A stretch of DNA of 64,000 nt, taken from positions 1 through 64,000 of the forward strand of contig NZ_JAEKFT010000018.1 of assembly GCF_018524365.1 (NCBI RefSeq), written 5' to 3'. The position numbers and the translations under genes were made by a program. This DNA is from Denitromonas iodatirespirans (GTDB taxonomy: Bacteria; Pseudomonadota; Gammaproteobacteria; Burkholderiales; Rhodocyclaceae). The notes below the pieces were generated by a model. That model did no database searches. It was not told the DNA's origin and saw nothing but the letters and a program-made list of their open reading frames with translations. Below, piece after piece: positions 36,276 through 48,953 of this stretch (position 1 is the stretch's first letter; each line of letters starts with the position of its first letter).

Positions 36276-36592
36276 GATGACTTCCTCCACGTGGTATCGA
36301 TGAGATCGATTTCGGGTATCGGTGTTAGACGCTGTCTAAATCATGGTGAGATTAAAAACCATACCGTTGGCATGGATATTGATATGAATCACTGATTCGG
36401 GGGCGTCGATGCGTCGGACGAGCGTCCGCTGCGATGTGATGCGACGCGAGGCGCGAGCAGCCCCGGCGCCGGTGTCGGCGCTCGGGGGGCCGGCGTGGCC
36501 TTCGTGCGCACAACGCGTGAATTGCCCTCCCGGCCCGCGCGGCGGTAAAGTGCCGATGGCCACCGCACCGGTGGCGCCATCGCGAGGTTTTC
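36276..36592. promoter_or_regulatory. ccpA upstream region with TTAGAC-GCT-GTCTAA dyad
   Basis: This gap of about 317 bases precedes ccpA (minus) and the TIGR02647-type gene (plus). At 36325-36339 TTAGAC and GTCTAA form a perfect 6-base inverted repeat around GCT, about 50-65 bases upstream of the ccpA start, in the AT-richest part of the gap. It is a candidate site for a peroxide or oxygen regulator, perhaps the adjacent Fur-family protein. From 36400 to 36592 I see no feature. Confidence 0.5.
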
Positions 36593-36823
36593 ATGACGCT
36601 GCCCGCCGATCTTGTCCACGAACTCAGCCTGCTCGCCCAATACGATGTGAGCGATTCGCAAACCGGCCTCAAGGTGCACCACGATGCCGCGCCCGAGACG
36701 ATTGCCGCGGCCCAGCGCCTGTTCGACAAGGGGCTGGTTAGCCAGCATGACGGCGGCTATCTGACCAAGCTGGGGCACGAGGCCGCCGAGCATCTGCAAC
36801 TGGTACGCCGGATCGTCGGCTAA
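36593..36823 (+). CDS. TIGR02647-family small protein
   Basis: The 76-residue protein matches the small conserved family TIGR02647 by its pattern: LVHELSLLAQYD, GLKVHHDAAPETIAAAQRL, FDKGLVSQHDGGYLT and LGHEAAEHLQ. The shape resembles a winged-helix DNA-binding fragment, and relatives are annotated as possible DNA-binding proteins, but no function is known. A GCGAGG sequence precedes ATG 36593. Confidence 0.75.
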   Translation: MTLPADLVHELSLLAQYDVSDSQTGLKVHHDAAPETIAAAQRLFDKGLVSQHDGGYLTKLGHEAAEHLQLVRRIVG

Positions 36824-36894
36824 CCGCGATTGTGCGTGCCGTTTCGGCCGGCCCGCCCGCCGAGGGGCGGCGCCGTCCCGCCGCCAGGCAGACC

Positions 36895-37593
36895 GTGAGC
36901 CCGCCCATTCCGATCGTCGCCTTGCCGGGCACCATGTGCGACGCGCGCCTGTGGCACCGGTTGCTGCCGCATCTGCCGGGTGTCGCCTGGCAGCATCTGC
37001 CCATCCCGGACGGGCCGGATATCGACCATCTCGTGTCAGCGCTTGCCGAGTCCTTGCCGGCGGGGCCGGTGAATCTGTTCGGCTTTTCACTGGGTGGCTA
37101 TCTGGCGGCGGCGCTGGCCTGTCGGCTGCCGGGGCGCATCGGCAGCCTGTTCATCTGCGCCAACAGCCCGTGCGCGCTGCCGGAGCGCGAGTTGCGCCAG
37201 CGTCAGCAGTTGCTGGCCTGGCTCAAGCGGGGCGGCTACCAAGGCCTGAGCGATCACAAGGTGGCGCAGATGGTGTCCCCGGCCAGCCTGGCCGATCCGG
37301 CCATCGGCCAGTGCATGAAGGCCATGGACGCCAGCCTGGGCCTGGCGGTGCTCGAGCAGCAGTTGCGCGCCACGACTGAGCGGCCCGATCTGTGCTCGGC
37401 GCTGTCGGCCTTGTCGATTCCCGTCTGGATGGCCTTCGGTGCGGAGGATGCGTTGGTCGACCGGCGCTGGGTGCAGGATCTGCAAGTCCGCGCCCCTCGT
37501 ACGGTGGTGCACGAGGTGCCGGGCGCGGGGCACATGCTGCCGCTGGAAGCGCCGCAGGCGCTGGCCCGACTGGTGGCTCGCTGGTCGGCCTGA
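36895..37593 (+). CDS. Alpha/beta hydrolase
   Basis: From GTG 36895 the protein has 232 residues with a standard small alpha/beta hydrolase fold: oxyanion region ALPGTMCDARLW, nucleophile elbow GFSLGG, acid in GAEDALV and histidine in GAGHMLPLEAP. The lid is short. Substrate unknown; the family includes esterases and pimeloyl-ester hydrolases (BioH-like). An in-frame GTG at 36832 would add 21 Arg/Pro-rich residues and is less likely. It lies directly before the cobalamin riboswitch and is probably unrelated to it. Confidence 0.88.
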   Translation: MSPPIPIVALPGTMCDARLWHRLLPHLPGVAWQHLPIPDGPDIDHLVSALAESLPAGPVNLFGFSLGGYLAAALACRLPGRIGSLFICANSPCALPERELRQRQQLLAWLKRGGYQGLSDHKVAQMVSPASLADPAIGQCMKAMDASLGLAVLEQQLRATTERPDLCSALSALSIPVWMAFGAEDALVDRRWVQDLQVRAPRTVVHEVPGAGHMLPLEAPQALARLVARWSA

Positions 37594-37669
37594 TGACCCG
37601 CGCGGGCGCCATGACGGGGTGATTGATCGCCCGTCGAAGCGTGATACCATTTCGTCGCAATTGATCGGG

Positions 37670-37858
37670 TACGTTCGCGCGCGATGCGAACACGGGAAGT
37701 CCGGTGATGCTGAAGCTTCAGCCATTCCGGCGCAGCCCCCGCTGCTGTAAGCCTGACGGAAGCGCCTCGATGCCACTGACTGCCGGCCGCTGTATCGGCC
37801 GGATCGGGAAGGCGGCGCAGTTCCGGATGACGGTGAGCCAGAAGACCGACCCGAGCAA
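37670..37858 (+). ncRNA. Cobalamin riboswitch upstream of cobO operon
   Basis: The three conserved blocks of the cobalamin aptamer are present in order: GGGAAGTCCGGTG (37694-37706), AGCCCCCGCTGCTGTAAG (37734-37751) and the B12 box GAGCCAGAAGACC (37835-37847). It lies 160 bases upstream of cobO and probably turns off the whole cobO-to-CbiM operon when adenosylcobalamin is plentiful. The expression platform between the aptamer and the GGAGG site at 38004 is not obvious. Confidence 0.95.
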
Positions 37859-38018
37859 TGACACGTCAGGCGCCCCGGGGTGTGGGCAGATCGACTGGTA
37901 TCAGGCCTAGCCGCCTGTCTTCCGCCAGCCTTCGCATGTGCATCGTTGCCGATGCGTTCAACATGCATGCAGACCCCCGCCGGTGCCGATGTCCATTCGA
38001 TACGGAGGCGGGAAAGTC

Positions 38019-38630
38019 ATGGATGAAGGCAAGAAGCAAAATCACAATGCGCGCATGCAGCGCAAGAAGGCGGTGGTCGATGCGGCCATCGAGCGCGCGC
38101 AGGACGAGCGCGGCATCGTCATCCTGATCACCGGCAACGGCAAGGGCAAAACCACCTCGGCCTTCGGCACCTTGTTTCGCGCGCTCGGCCATGGCCACCG
38201 GGTCGGCGTGGTGCAGTTCATCAAGGGCACCCAGGCCACTGGCGAGGTGATCTTCCTGCAACAGGGCGGTGCCGGCGCGGCGGTGGACTATCACGCGATG
38301 GCCACCGGCTTCACCTGGAACACCCAGGACTGGGAGGCCGACAAGCAGGCGGCCGATATCGCCTGGGCGCAGGCCGAGCGTCTGCTGCGCGATCCGTCCA
38401 TCCAGTTGGTGCTGCTCGACGAGCTCACCTACATGCTCAAGTACAACTATCTCGACACCGAGCGTGTCGTCGCGGCGATCCGCGCGCGGCCGGCCACGCA
38501 GACGGTGATCCTTACCGGTCGGGCCGCCAAGCCCGAACTGGTCGAGCTGGCCGACACGGTGAGCGAGATCGACGATCGCAAACATGCCTTCCGCGCGGGC
38601 GTGAAGGCGCAGGCGGGCATCGACTTCTGA
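38019..38630 (+). CDS. cobO: Cob(I)yrinic acid a,c-diamide adenosyltransferase
   Basis: ATG 38019 follows GGAGGCGGGAAAGTC and gives 203 residues. The nucleotide loop GNGKGKTTSAFG, VVQFIKGTQATGE and LVLLDELTYMLKYNYLD mark the CobO/CobA/BtuR-type corrinoid adenosyltransferase, structurally unrelated to the PduO type. It forms the Co-adenosyl bond. First gene of the riboswitch-controlled operon; its stop overlaps the next ATG by one base. Confidence 0.96.
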   Translation: MDEGKKQNHNARMQRKKAVVDAAIERAQDERGIVILITGNGKGKTTSAFGTLFRALGHGHRVGVVQFIKGTQATGEVIFLQQGGAGAAVDYHAMATGFTWNTQDWEADKQAADIAWAQAERLLRDPSIQLVLLDELTYMLKYNYLDTERVVAAIRARPATQTVILTGRAAKPELVELADTVSEIDDRKHAFRAGVKAQAGIDF

Positions 38631-39493
38631 TGCGTCGGCGTTGTCCTCCGGCCGGGCGCTGCCTGGCGGCGGTCATCGGTCTGTGCCTGTCCGGCCTGGC
38701 GGCGGCCGAGACGCTGCCGCGGGTGATGTCGACCAATCTGTGCGCCGATGTCCTGCTGCTGAGCCTGGCCGATCCGGCGCAGATCGTCTCGGTGTCATAC
38801 AAGAGCCAGGACCCGCGCCAGTCGTCGATGGCCGAGCGCGCGGCCGCCTATCCTGGCAACCGGGCCACGGCCGAGGAGGTGATCGCCCTGGCGCCCGACA
38901 TCCTCCTCACCTCCCGCCGCTGGCTGTCGCGCCAGGACGCGACCCTGTTCGCCCGCCATGGCATCCGGGTGGTTCGCGTTCCGTTCCCGCGCACGTGGGC
39001 GGAGATTTTCGCCACCACCCGACAGGTCGGCGCCCAGATCGGGCGGGCCGACGCCGCGCAGGCGTTGGTCGACACGGCGCGCCAACGGCTGGCTGGGCTG
39101 CACCGTGACGCGCAGCCGGTCAGTGCGCTGTATCTGCGCCCGAACGGCGGCAGCGCCGGCCGGGGCACGCATGTGGATGCCGTGCTGGAGGCCGCCGGTT
39201 TTCGCAACCACGCCACCGCGCTCGGACTCGACGGCTGGGGAACCCTGTCGCTCGAAGCCCTGGTGAACGACCCGCCGGCGGTGATCGTGGTCAGCAACCT
39301 GCAGCGCGATGCGACCTACGCGCGCAACGGATTCGCGCGTCATCCGCAGATCCGTCGCCTGCTCGCCGAACGGCCGGTGTTGCAGATGACGCAGAACGAT
39401 TGGGGCTGCAGCAACCTGCAGCTGGCGCAGGCCGCCGAAGCGCTGGCAACACAGTGGCAGCTGGCCGGCGCGCCGGCGGGGCACAGGCCATGA
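38630..39493 (+). CDS. ABC transporter substrate-binding protein, BtuF-like (corrinoid)
   Basis: The 287-residue protein starts at ATG 38630, overlapping the cobO stop. A signal peptide (about 1-26, ending AAA) is followed by a type III periplasmic binding fold: RVMSTNLCADVLLL, IALAPDILLTSRRW, and GWGTLSLEALVNDPPAVIVV. Such proteins bind vitamin B12, haem or ferric siderophores; the position inside a cobalamin-riboswitch operon favours corrinoid (BtuF). Overlap with the permease ATG at 39490. Confidence 0.88.
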   Translation: MRRRCPPAGRCLAAVIGLCLSGLAAAETLPRVMSTNLCADVLLLSLADPAQIVSVSYKSQDPRQSSMAERAAAYPGNRATAEEVIALAPDILLTSRRWLSRQDATLFARHGIRVVRVPFPRTWAEIFATTRQVGAQIGRADAAQALVDTARQRLAGLHRDAQPVSALYLRPNGGSAGRGTHVDAVLEAAGFRNHATALGLDGWGTLSLEALVNDPPAVIVVSNLQRDATYARNGFARHPQIRRLLAERPVLQMTQNDWGCSNLQLAQAAEALATQWQLAGAPAGHRP

Positions 39494-40500
39494 GGCCGGC
39501 CACGCTCAACGGCGCGCTGGGCGCGGCGGTGCTGCTGCTGGCGCTGGTGTCCCTGAGCCTCGGCCCGGTGGCGCTCGATGCCGACACGCTCGTGCCGGCG
39601 CTGCTCGGGGGCGGCGAGGCCGGCGATGCGCTCGGGCAGCGCCACCAGGCCATCGTGTGGGACATCCGCCTGCCGCGGGTGCTGCTCGCGGTGCTGGTAG
39701 GGGCGGCGCTGGGCATGTCCGGCGCGGCGCTGCAGGGCCTGTTGCGCAATCCGCTGGCCGAGCCCGGCTTGCTGGGGGTGAGCGCGAGCGCCTCGCTCGG
39801 CGCCGTCGTCTGTCTGTATTTCGGCCTCACCGCGCTCAGCGTGTGGTGGCTGCCGGCCGCCGCGATGTTCGCCGCCACCGTGGCCACGGCCGTGCTTTAC
39901 CTGGTGGCCCGGCGCGGGGCCGGCAACCTGACGCTGATTCTGGCCGGCATCGCACTGTCGTCGCTGGCCGGGGCGCTGACCTCGCTGGCCATCAACCTGG
40001 CACCCAATCCGGCCGATGTGCAGGACATCGTGCTGTGGTTGCTCGGTTCGCTGGCCGATCGCAGCTTCGACGACGTGCGCCTGTGCCTGCCCTTCGTGCT
40101 GACCGGCCTCGGCGTGCTGCTCAGTTGCGGGCGCAGCCTCGATGCGCTGACCCTCGGCGAGGACGAGGCGGCCAGCCTGGGCGTGCATCTGGCCCGGTTG
40201 CGCGCGCGCGTCATTCTGGGCACGGCGCTGTGTGTCGGCGCCAGCGTGGCGGTGACCGGCTCGATCGGCTTCGTCGGTCTGGTGGTGCCGCACATGCTGC
40301 GCCATGCCGTGGGCAGTCATCCGGCGCGGCTGCTGCCGGCCAGCGCACTCGGCGGCGCCTTGCTGCTGCTCGCCGCCGACGGGGTGTCGCGCCTGGTCAG
40401 CGGTAATACCGAATTGATGCTGGGCGTGGTGACTGCGCTCATCGGCGCGCCGTTCTTCTTCGTGCTGGTGATGCGCGCACGCGGCGAGGTGCCGGCATGA
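39490..40500 (+). CDS. ABC transporter permease, BtuC/FecCD type
   Basis: The 336-residue inner-membrane protein begins at ATG 39490, overlapping the binding-protein stop by ATGA. About ten hydrophobic segments and the FecCD motifs RLPRVLLAVLVGAALGMSGA, GLLRNPLAEPGLLGVSAS and GSIGFVGLVVPHMLRHAVG are present. It is the channel of the corrinoid importer, paired with the BtuF-like protein and the ATPase that follows. Confidence 0.93.
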   Translation: MRPATLNGALGAAVLLLALVSLSLGPVALDADTLVPALLGGGEAGDALGQRHQAIVWDIRLPRVLLAVLVGAALGMSGAALQGLLRNPLAEPGLLGVSASASLGAVVCLYFGLTALSVWWLPAAAMFAATVATAVLYLVARRGAGNLTLILAGIALSSLAGALTSLAINLAPNPADVQDIVLWLLGSLADRSFDDVRLCLPFVLTGLGVLLSCGRSLDALTLGEDEAASLGVHLARLRARVILGTALCVGASVAVTGSIGFVGLVVPHMLRHAVGSHPARLLPASALGGALLLLAADGVSRLVSGNTELMLGVVTALIGAPFFFVLVMRARGEVPA

Positions 40501-41297
40501 ACGCGCTCGATGTGACGGGCGTCAGCGTCGGGCGCGGCGGGTGCCGGCGGGTCGATGCGGTGTCGCTGTCGGTGGCGCGCGGCGAGCTGTTCGGCCTGAT
40601 CGGGCCGAACGGAGCCGGCAAGACCAGCCTGCTGCGCGCGGTGGCGCAACTGACCCCGCACGAGGGCGAGGTGCGTGTCGGCGGCGCCTGGTTCGCCGCC
40701 TTGTCGCCCGCGCAGCGGGCCACCCGCTTGGCCTATCTGGGGCAGGACGACCGCGCCGCATGGCCCATGTCCGTGGCCGATTTCGTGGCCCTGGGCCGTC
40801 TGCCCCATCGCCGGGCCTGGGCGCGCGGCCCGAGTGCGGCGGACACCGCGGCGGTGCAGGCGGCGATGGCTGCCATGCGCCTGGGCGCACTGGCCGGCCG
40901 GCGCCTCGACCAGCTGTCGGGCGGTGAGCGGACCCGTGCCCGGCTGGCCCGCGCGCTGGCGGTGCAGGCGCCGCTGCTGCTGGCAGACGAACCGATCGCC
41001 GCGCTCGACCCCTTCCATCAACTCAGCGTCATGAATCTGCTGCGCGAGCACTGCGCGCGCGGCGGCAGCATCGTGGTGGTCCTGCACGACCTCACCCTGG
41101 CGAGCCGTTTCTGCGACCGGGTGTTGCTCATGCACCAGGGCTGCGCCGTGGCCGCGGGCACCCCGCGCCAGGTCCTGACGCCGGGCAACCTGCAGCGGGT
41201 GTACCAGGTGCAGGCGATGCATGGCGAGCATGATGACCAGTCTTATGTGCTGCCCTGGCAGTGCCGCCCGTTGACGCCCTCGGAGATCCCTGCATGA
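40497..41297 (+). CDS. ABC transporter ATP-binding protein, BtuD/FecE type
   Basis: The 266-residue ATPase carries Walker A GPNGAGKTS, signature LSGGERTRARLARAL and Walker B LLLADEPIAALD, followed by HDLTLASRFCD. It overlaps both neighbours by ATGA. It drives the importer with the BtuC-like permease; the corrinoid substrate is inferred from the riboswitch and the flanking cob genes. Confidence 0.94.
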   Translation: MNALDVTGVSVGRGGCRRVDAVSLSVARGELFGLIGPNGAGKTSLLRAVAQLTPHEGEVRVGGAWFAALSPAQRATRLAYLGQDDRAAWPMSVADFVALGRLPHRRAWARGPSAADTAAVQAAMAAMRLGALAGRRLDQLSGGERTRARLARALAVQAPLLLADEPIAALDPFHQLSVMNLLREHCARGGSIVVVLHDLTLASRFCDRVLLMHQGCAVAAGTPRQVLTPGNLQRVYQVQAMHGEHDDQSYVLPWQCRPLTPSEIPA

Positions 41298-41665
41298 CCC
41301 CCACCCTGACCGTTTGCGCCACCTGCGGCAATGATCCGGCCCGCCCCGAGGCGATCCGGCCCGGCGAGCGGCTGGCACGCAGTCTCGAGGCGGCGCTCGC
41401 CGAGTGCGGCGACAGCCTGCTGCGACTCGAACGCACCGCCTGCCTGATGGCCTGCCAGCGACGCTGCACGGCGCTGCTGCGCGCGCCGGGCAAGATCGGC
41501 TATGTCATCGGCGACCTGCAACCCGACGCCGCGTCGGTGCAGGCGCTGCTCGACTACATCGCCGGCTACCGCCTGTCGACCGACGGCCTCGTGCCCTACA
41601 AGGCATGGCCGGACGGCATCAAGGGGCATTTCATTGCCCGCATTCCGCCGCTGAACGGCGACTGA
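41294..41665 (+). CDS. DUF1636 protein (metal-binding, cobalamin-associated)
   Basis: The 123-residue protein has an N-terminal CATCG pair and further cysteines in ACLMACQRRCTALL, giving a likely ferredoxin-like metal or Fe-S site. It matches DUF1636, a family that regularly sits beside cobW and cobN. Its biochemical role is unknown; a cobalt or redox helper function is inference. ATG 41294 overlaps the ATPase stop. Confidence 0.85.
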   Translation: MTPTLTVCATCGNDPARPEAIRPGERLARSLEAALAECGDSLLRLERTACLMACQRRCTALLRAPGKIGYVIGDLQPDAASVQALLDYIAGYRLSTDGLVPYKAWPDGIKGHFIARIPPLNGD

Positions 41666-41694
41666 CCGAACCCTGCTCACTCCGGAGACCCGCT

Positions 41695-42764
41695 ATGTCT
41701 GCCGCAAACAAGATCCCCGCCACCATCGTCACCGGCTTCCTCGGCAGCGGCAAAACCACGCTGCTGCGCCATATCCTGGACCATGCCGGGGGCCGGCGCA
41801 TTGCCGTCATCGTCAACGAATTCGGCGAGCTGGGCATCGACGGCGAGCTGTTGCGCGGCTGCGGTATCGGCTGCGAGACCGACGAGCCGGGCGGCGAGCT
41901 GATCGAGCTGGCCAACGGCTGCCTGTGCTGCACCGTGCAGGAGGAGTTCTATCCGGTGATGCGCCGGCTGATCGAGCGGCGCGAGCAGATCGACCACATC
42001 CTGATCGAGACCAGCGGCCTGGCGCTGCCCAAGCCGCTGGTGCAGGCCTTCAACTGGCCGGAGATCCGCAACGCCTGCACGGTGGACGCGGTGATCACCG
42101 TGGTGGATGTGCCGGCGGCCGCGGCCGGGCAGTTCGCTGCCCATCCGCAGGCGGTGGACGCCCAGCGCCGCGCCGACCCGAACCTGGACCACGAGTCGCC
42201 GCTGCACGAATTGTTCGAAGACCAGCTGTCGGCGGCCGATCTGGTGCTGCTGTCCAAGTGCGATCTGGCCAGTGCATCGGACCGCGCCGCCGTCGAGGCC
42301 TTGGTGCGCGCCGAGGTGCCGCCCGCCGTCAAGCTCGTGGCCTGCGAGCGCGGGCAGGTGGATCTGGAGGTGCTGCTGGGCCTCGGGTCGGCGGCCGAGG
42401 AGGGTATCGCGCAGCGCCCCAGCCATCACGACCATGGCGACGACACCGCGCATGACCATGATCACGACCTGTTCGACTCGGTCGTGGTGAACCTGCCGCC
42501 GACGGACCCGGCCCGCCTCGAAGAGGCGCTCCATGCGCTGGTGCAGGCGCACACGGTGTATCGGGTCAAGGGCTTCGTCGCCGTGCCGGGCAAGCCGATG
42601 CGGCTGGTGCTGCATGGGGTCGGCAACCGCTTCGAGCGCTACTACGATCGGCGCTGGGCGGCCGGCGAGATGCCGCGCACCCAGCTGGTGCTGATCGGCC
42701 AGGGGCTCGATGCAGCCGATATGCAGCAGGCGCTTGAGCGCGCGCTGCTGGCCGAGGCGGCCTG

Positions 42765-42765
<1 letters not shown>
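41695..42765 (+). CDS. cobW: CobW-family cobalt chaperone GTPase
   Basis: ATG 41695 after GGAG gives 356 residues. The G3E P-loop GFLGSGKTT, the metal motif GCLCC (here NGCLCCTV), LIETSGLALP and the guanine motif LSKCDL are present. A His/Asp-rich loop (HHDHGDDTAHDHDHDLFD, about 243-260) can bind metal. The C-terminal CobW_C domain follows. CobW is thought to deliver Co(II) to the CobN chelatase, encoded next with a one-base overlap. Confidence 0.95.
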
Positions 42766-46525
<3,760 letters not shown>

Positions 46526-46529
<4 letters not shown>

Positions 46530-47533
46530 CCGACCGCCCGATCGCCCCCGTCTTTCCCTTCACCGCCGTGCACGGCCAGTCGCGCCTCAAGCGCAGCCTG
46601 CTGCTGACCACCATCGATCCGCTGATCGGCGGCGTGCTGGTGTCCGGGCCGCGCGGCACGGCCAAATCGACCAGTGCGCGGGCCCTGGCCGAACTGCTGC
46701 CCGGTGGGCGCTTCGTCAACCTGCCGCTGGGCGCGAGCGAAGAGCAGCTGGTCGGCTCGCTCGACCTCGAAGCCGCCCTGCAGCAGGGCCGGGTGGATTT
46801 TCGCCCCGGTCTGCTGGCACGCGCCCACGCGGGCGTGCTGTATGTCGACGAGGTCAATCTGCTGGCCGATGCCCTGGTCGACCTGCTGCTCGACGTCTGC
46901 GCCAGCGGCATCAACCGTATCGAACGCGACGGCATCAGCCACAGCCATGCCGCCCGCATCGTGCTGGTCGGCACCATGAACCCCGAGGAAGGCGAGTTGC
47001 GTCCGCAACTGCTCGACCGCTTCGGCCTCTTCGTGCAACTCGACGACACCCCCTCGCCGGCCGAGCGCGAGCGCATCGTGCGCACTCGCCTGGCCTTCGA
47101 TGCCGACCCCGCCGGCTTCGTCGCGGGCATCGCCGCCGAGCAGCGGGCGCTGGCCGAGCGCTTGGCCGGTGCGCGGGCGCGTGTCGAAGCGATCCGCTTC
47201 AGCGATGCGGATCACGCGCGGGTGGCTGCGCTGTGCCATGAGGCCGATGTCGAGGGCGTGCGCGCCGATCTGGTGATGCTGCGCGCGGCGCGGGCGCATG
47301 CGGCTTTCGAGGGGCGCGACGCGCTGAGCGCCGCGGACATCGACGCGGTGAGCGAACTGGTGCTCGCCCATCGGCGTCGCCAGCCCGCCGAGCCACCGGC
47401 GGCGGGGCAGGCGCCCCAGGGCGCGGCAGCCGACACACCCGCTGCCGAGCCGCCATGGGGCGAGTTGCCCCCGCAGCCGGTGCCGATCGACGCGGTGAAG
47501 ACGGTGAGGCCCCTCCAGGCAAAAAAGTTCTGA
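46526..47533 (+). CDS. ChlI-like AAA ATPase subunit of the cobaltochelatase
   Basis: The 335-residue protein has the chelatase AAA signatures: Walker A GPRGTAKST, ASEEQLVGSLDLEAAL, the Walker B LYVDEVNLL, and sensor segment GTMNPEEGELRPQLLDRFGL. It matches the small subunit (BchI/ChlI type) used with CobN in many proteobacteria. After residue about 290 comes a Pro/Ala-rich linker. The VWA subunit follows in an overlapping frame. No photosynthesis genes are present, so magnesium chelation is unlikely. Confidence 0.92.
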
Positions 47534-48198
47534 CGCGTCCGCGGGCCGCCGGGCGGGCGGTCGGCGGGCGCGCACCCGATTCGTCCCGCAAGGGGCGCGT
47601 GCGCCGCGCCGGCACGCGCATCGACTGGCTCAAGACCCTGTCGGCCAAGGCCGACCGGCGCCTGCAGCGCGCCCATCTGCGCTATCGCCCGCAACCGGCG
47701 GGCAGCGCCACCTTGCACTGCATCGTGCTCGACTGCTCGGCCTCGATGCTGGCCGGACGGCGGTTGGCGCTGGCCAAGGGCTTGCTGTCGCGCTGGACGG
47801 CGCAGATGTACCGCCGCCGCGAGCGCCTGGCCGTGATCGGCTTCTCGGGCGATCGGGCGGGCGTGCTGCGGGCGCCGACCCGGGCCGTGGCCTTCAACGA
47901 CGCCTGGATCGCGGCGATCGGCGGCGGTGGCGGCACGCCCGCGGCGGCGGCGATCGCGCAGGCCGAGCGGCTGATCGCCCAGCAACGACGGATGGCGCCC
48001 GATCAGGTGATCGCGCTGTGGGTGCTCACCGACGGACGCTTTGCCGCGCAACCGCCTCGGCCGCGTCGCACCGACGGCGTGACCGTGGTCGATTTCGAGG
48101 AAGGTGCCGTGCGGCTTGGCCGCGCGGCGCAACTGGCCCGCCACTGGCAGGCCGACTGTGTTCATGTCCGCGCACTGCTCGGTGCGCGGGGCGCGTGA
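47455..48198 (+). CDS. VWA-domain (ChlD-like) subunit of the cobaltochelatase
   Basis: The protein of up to 247 residues has a basic N-terminal linker and a von Willebrand A domain from about residue 85, with the MIDAS sequence VLDCSASM (DxSxS) and GGGTPAAAAI. The RRAGTRIDWLKTLSAKADRRLQ segment is typical of chelatase D subunits ahead of the VWA domain. Start uncertain: ATG 47455 lies 79 bases inside chlI, while GTG 47599 would give 199 residues and still keep this segment. With ChlI it would drive CobN. Confidence 0.82.
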   Translation: MGRVAPAAGADRRGEDGEAPPGKKVLTRPRAAGRAVGGRAPDSSRKGRVRRAGTRIDWLKTLSAKADRRLQRAHLRYRPQPAGSATLHCIVLDCSASMLAGRRLALAKGLLSRWTAQMYRRRERLAVIGFSGDRAGVLRAPTRAVAFNDAWIAAIGGGGGTPAAAAIAQAERLIAQQRRMAPDQVIALWVLTDGRFAAQPPRPRRTDGVTVVDFEEGAVRLGRAAQLARHWQADCVHVRALLGARGA

Positions 48199-48232
48199 AT
48201 GTGTTTGTGTGTTCAACAAGGAGGAACAAAAC

Positions 48233-48913
48233 ATGCATATCGAACCGGGTATCGTTGAAGGATCCAAACTGCTGCTGGGCTACGGCACCGCGGCCGCGGC
48301 CGCCGGCGTAAGCCTGAAACTGGCGATCGACACCGTCCGCCGGGACGGTGCCGCCTCGCTGCTGTTGCGCTCGCTGCTCACAACGGCGCTGGTGTTCAGC
48401 TTCTTCGAGGTGTTGCCGCACCATCCGGTCGGCGTCTCCGAAGTGCACCTCATCCTGGGCACCACGCTGATGTTGCTGTTCGGCACGGCGCCCGCGGCGC
48501 TGGGCTTGGCCGGCGGGCTGTTGATTCAGGGGGTGTTGTTCGCGCCCTTCGATCTGCCGCAGTACGGCATCAACGTGACCACGCTGCTGGTGCCGCTGTT
48601 CGCCACCGCAGCACTGGCGCGGCGCATCATTCCGGCGAGCACCGCGTATGTGGATGTGAGCTATGGCCAGGCGCTCAAGCTGTCGCTCGCCTACCAGGGC
48701 GGCATCGTCGCCTGGGTGGCGTTCTGGGCGTTCTACGGTCAGGGCGTCGGTGCCGATACGCTGGCCAGCGTGAGCAGTTTCGGTGCCGCCTACATGAGCG
48801 TGGTGTTGCTCGAACCGCTGGTCGATCTGGCCGTGTTGGCCATCGCCAAGCAACTGCATCGCCTCAAGGGCAGCATCGCGGTCGACAAGCGTTTGTACCA
48901 CGCCCACGCCTGA
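48233..48913 (+). CDS. CbiM-like energy-coupling-factor permease (putative cobalt uptake)
   Basis: ATG 48233 follows AAGGAGG and gives 226 residues with about six hydrophobic segments. The N-terminus MHIEPGIVEGSK resembles the metal-binding MHIPDG start of CbiM, which coordinates Co(II) through its first residues and His2. Later segments VSEVHLILGTTLMLLFG and GINVTTLLVPLFA also fit. No CbiN, CbiQ or CbiO gene is nearby. It ends the operon and converges with cobB 40 bp away. Confidence 0.85.
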   Translation: MHIEPGIVEGSKLLLGYGTAAAAAGVSLKLAIDTVRRDGAASLLLRSLLTTALVFSFFEVLPHHPVGVSEVHLILGTTLMLLFGTAPAALGLAGGLLIQGVLFAPFDLPQYGINVTTLLVPLFATAALARRIIPASTAYVDVSYGQALKLSLAYQGGIVAWVAFWAFYGQGVGADTLASVSSFGAAYMSVVLLEPLVDLAVLAIAKQLHRLKGSIAVDKRLYHAHA

Positions 48914-48953
48914 GACCGGGCGCCACCCGCTGCCCCGGCCCGTGCACCGCGGG

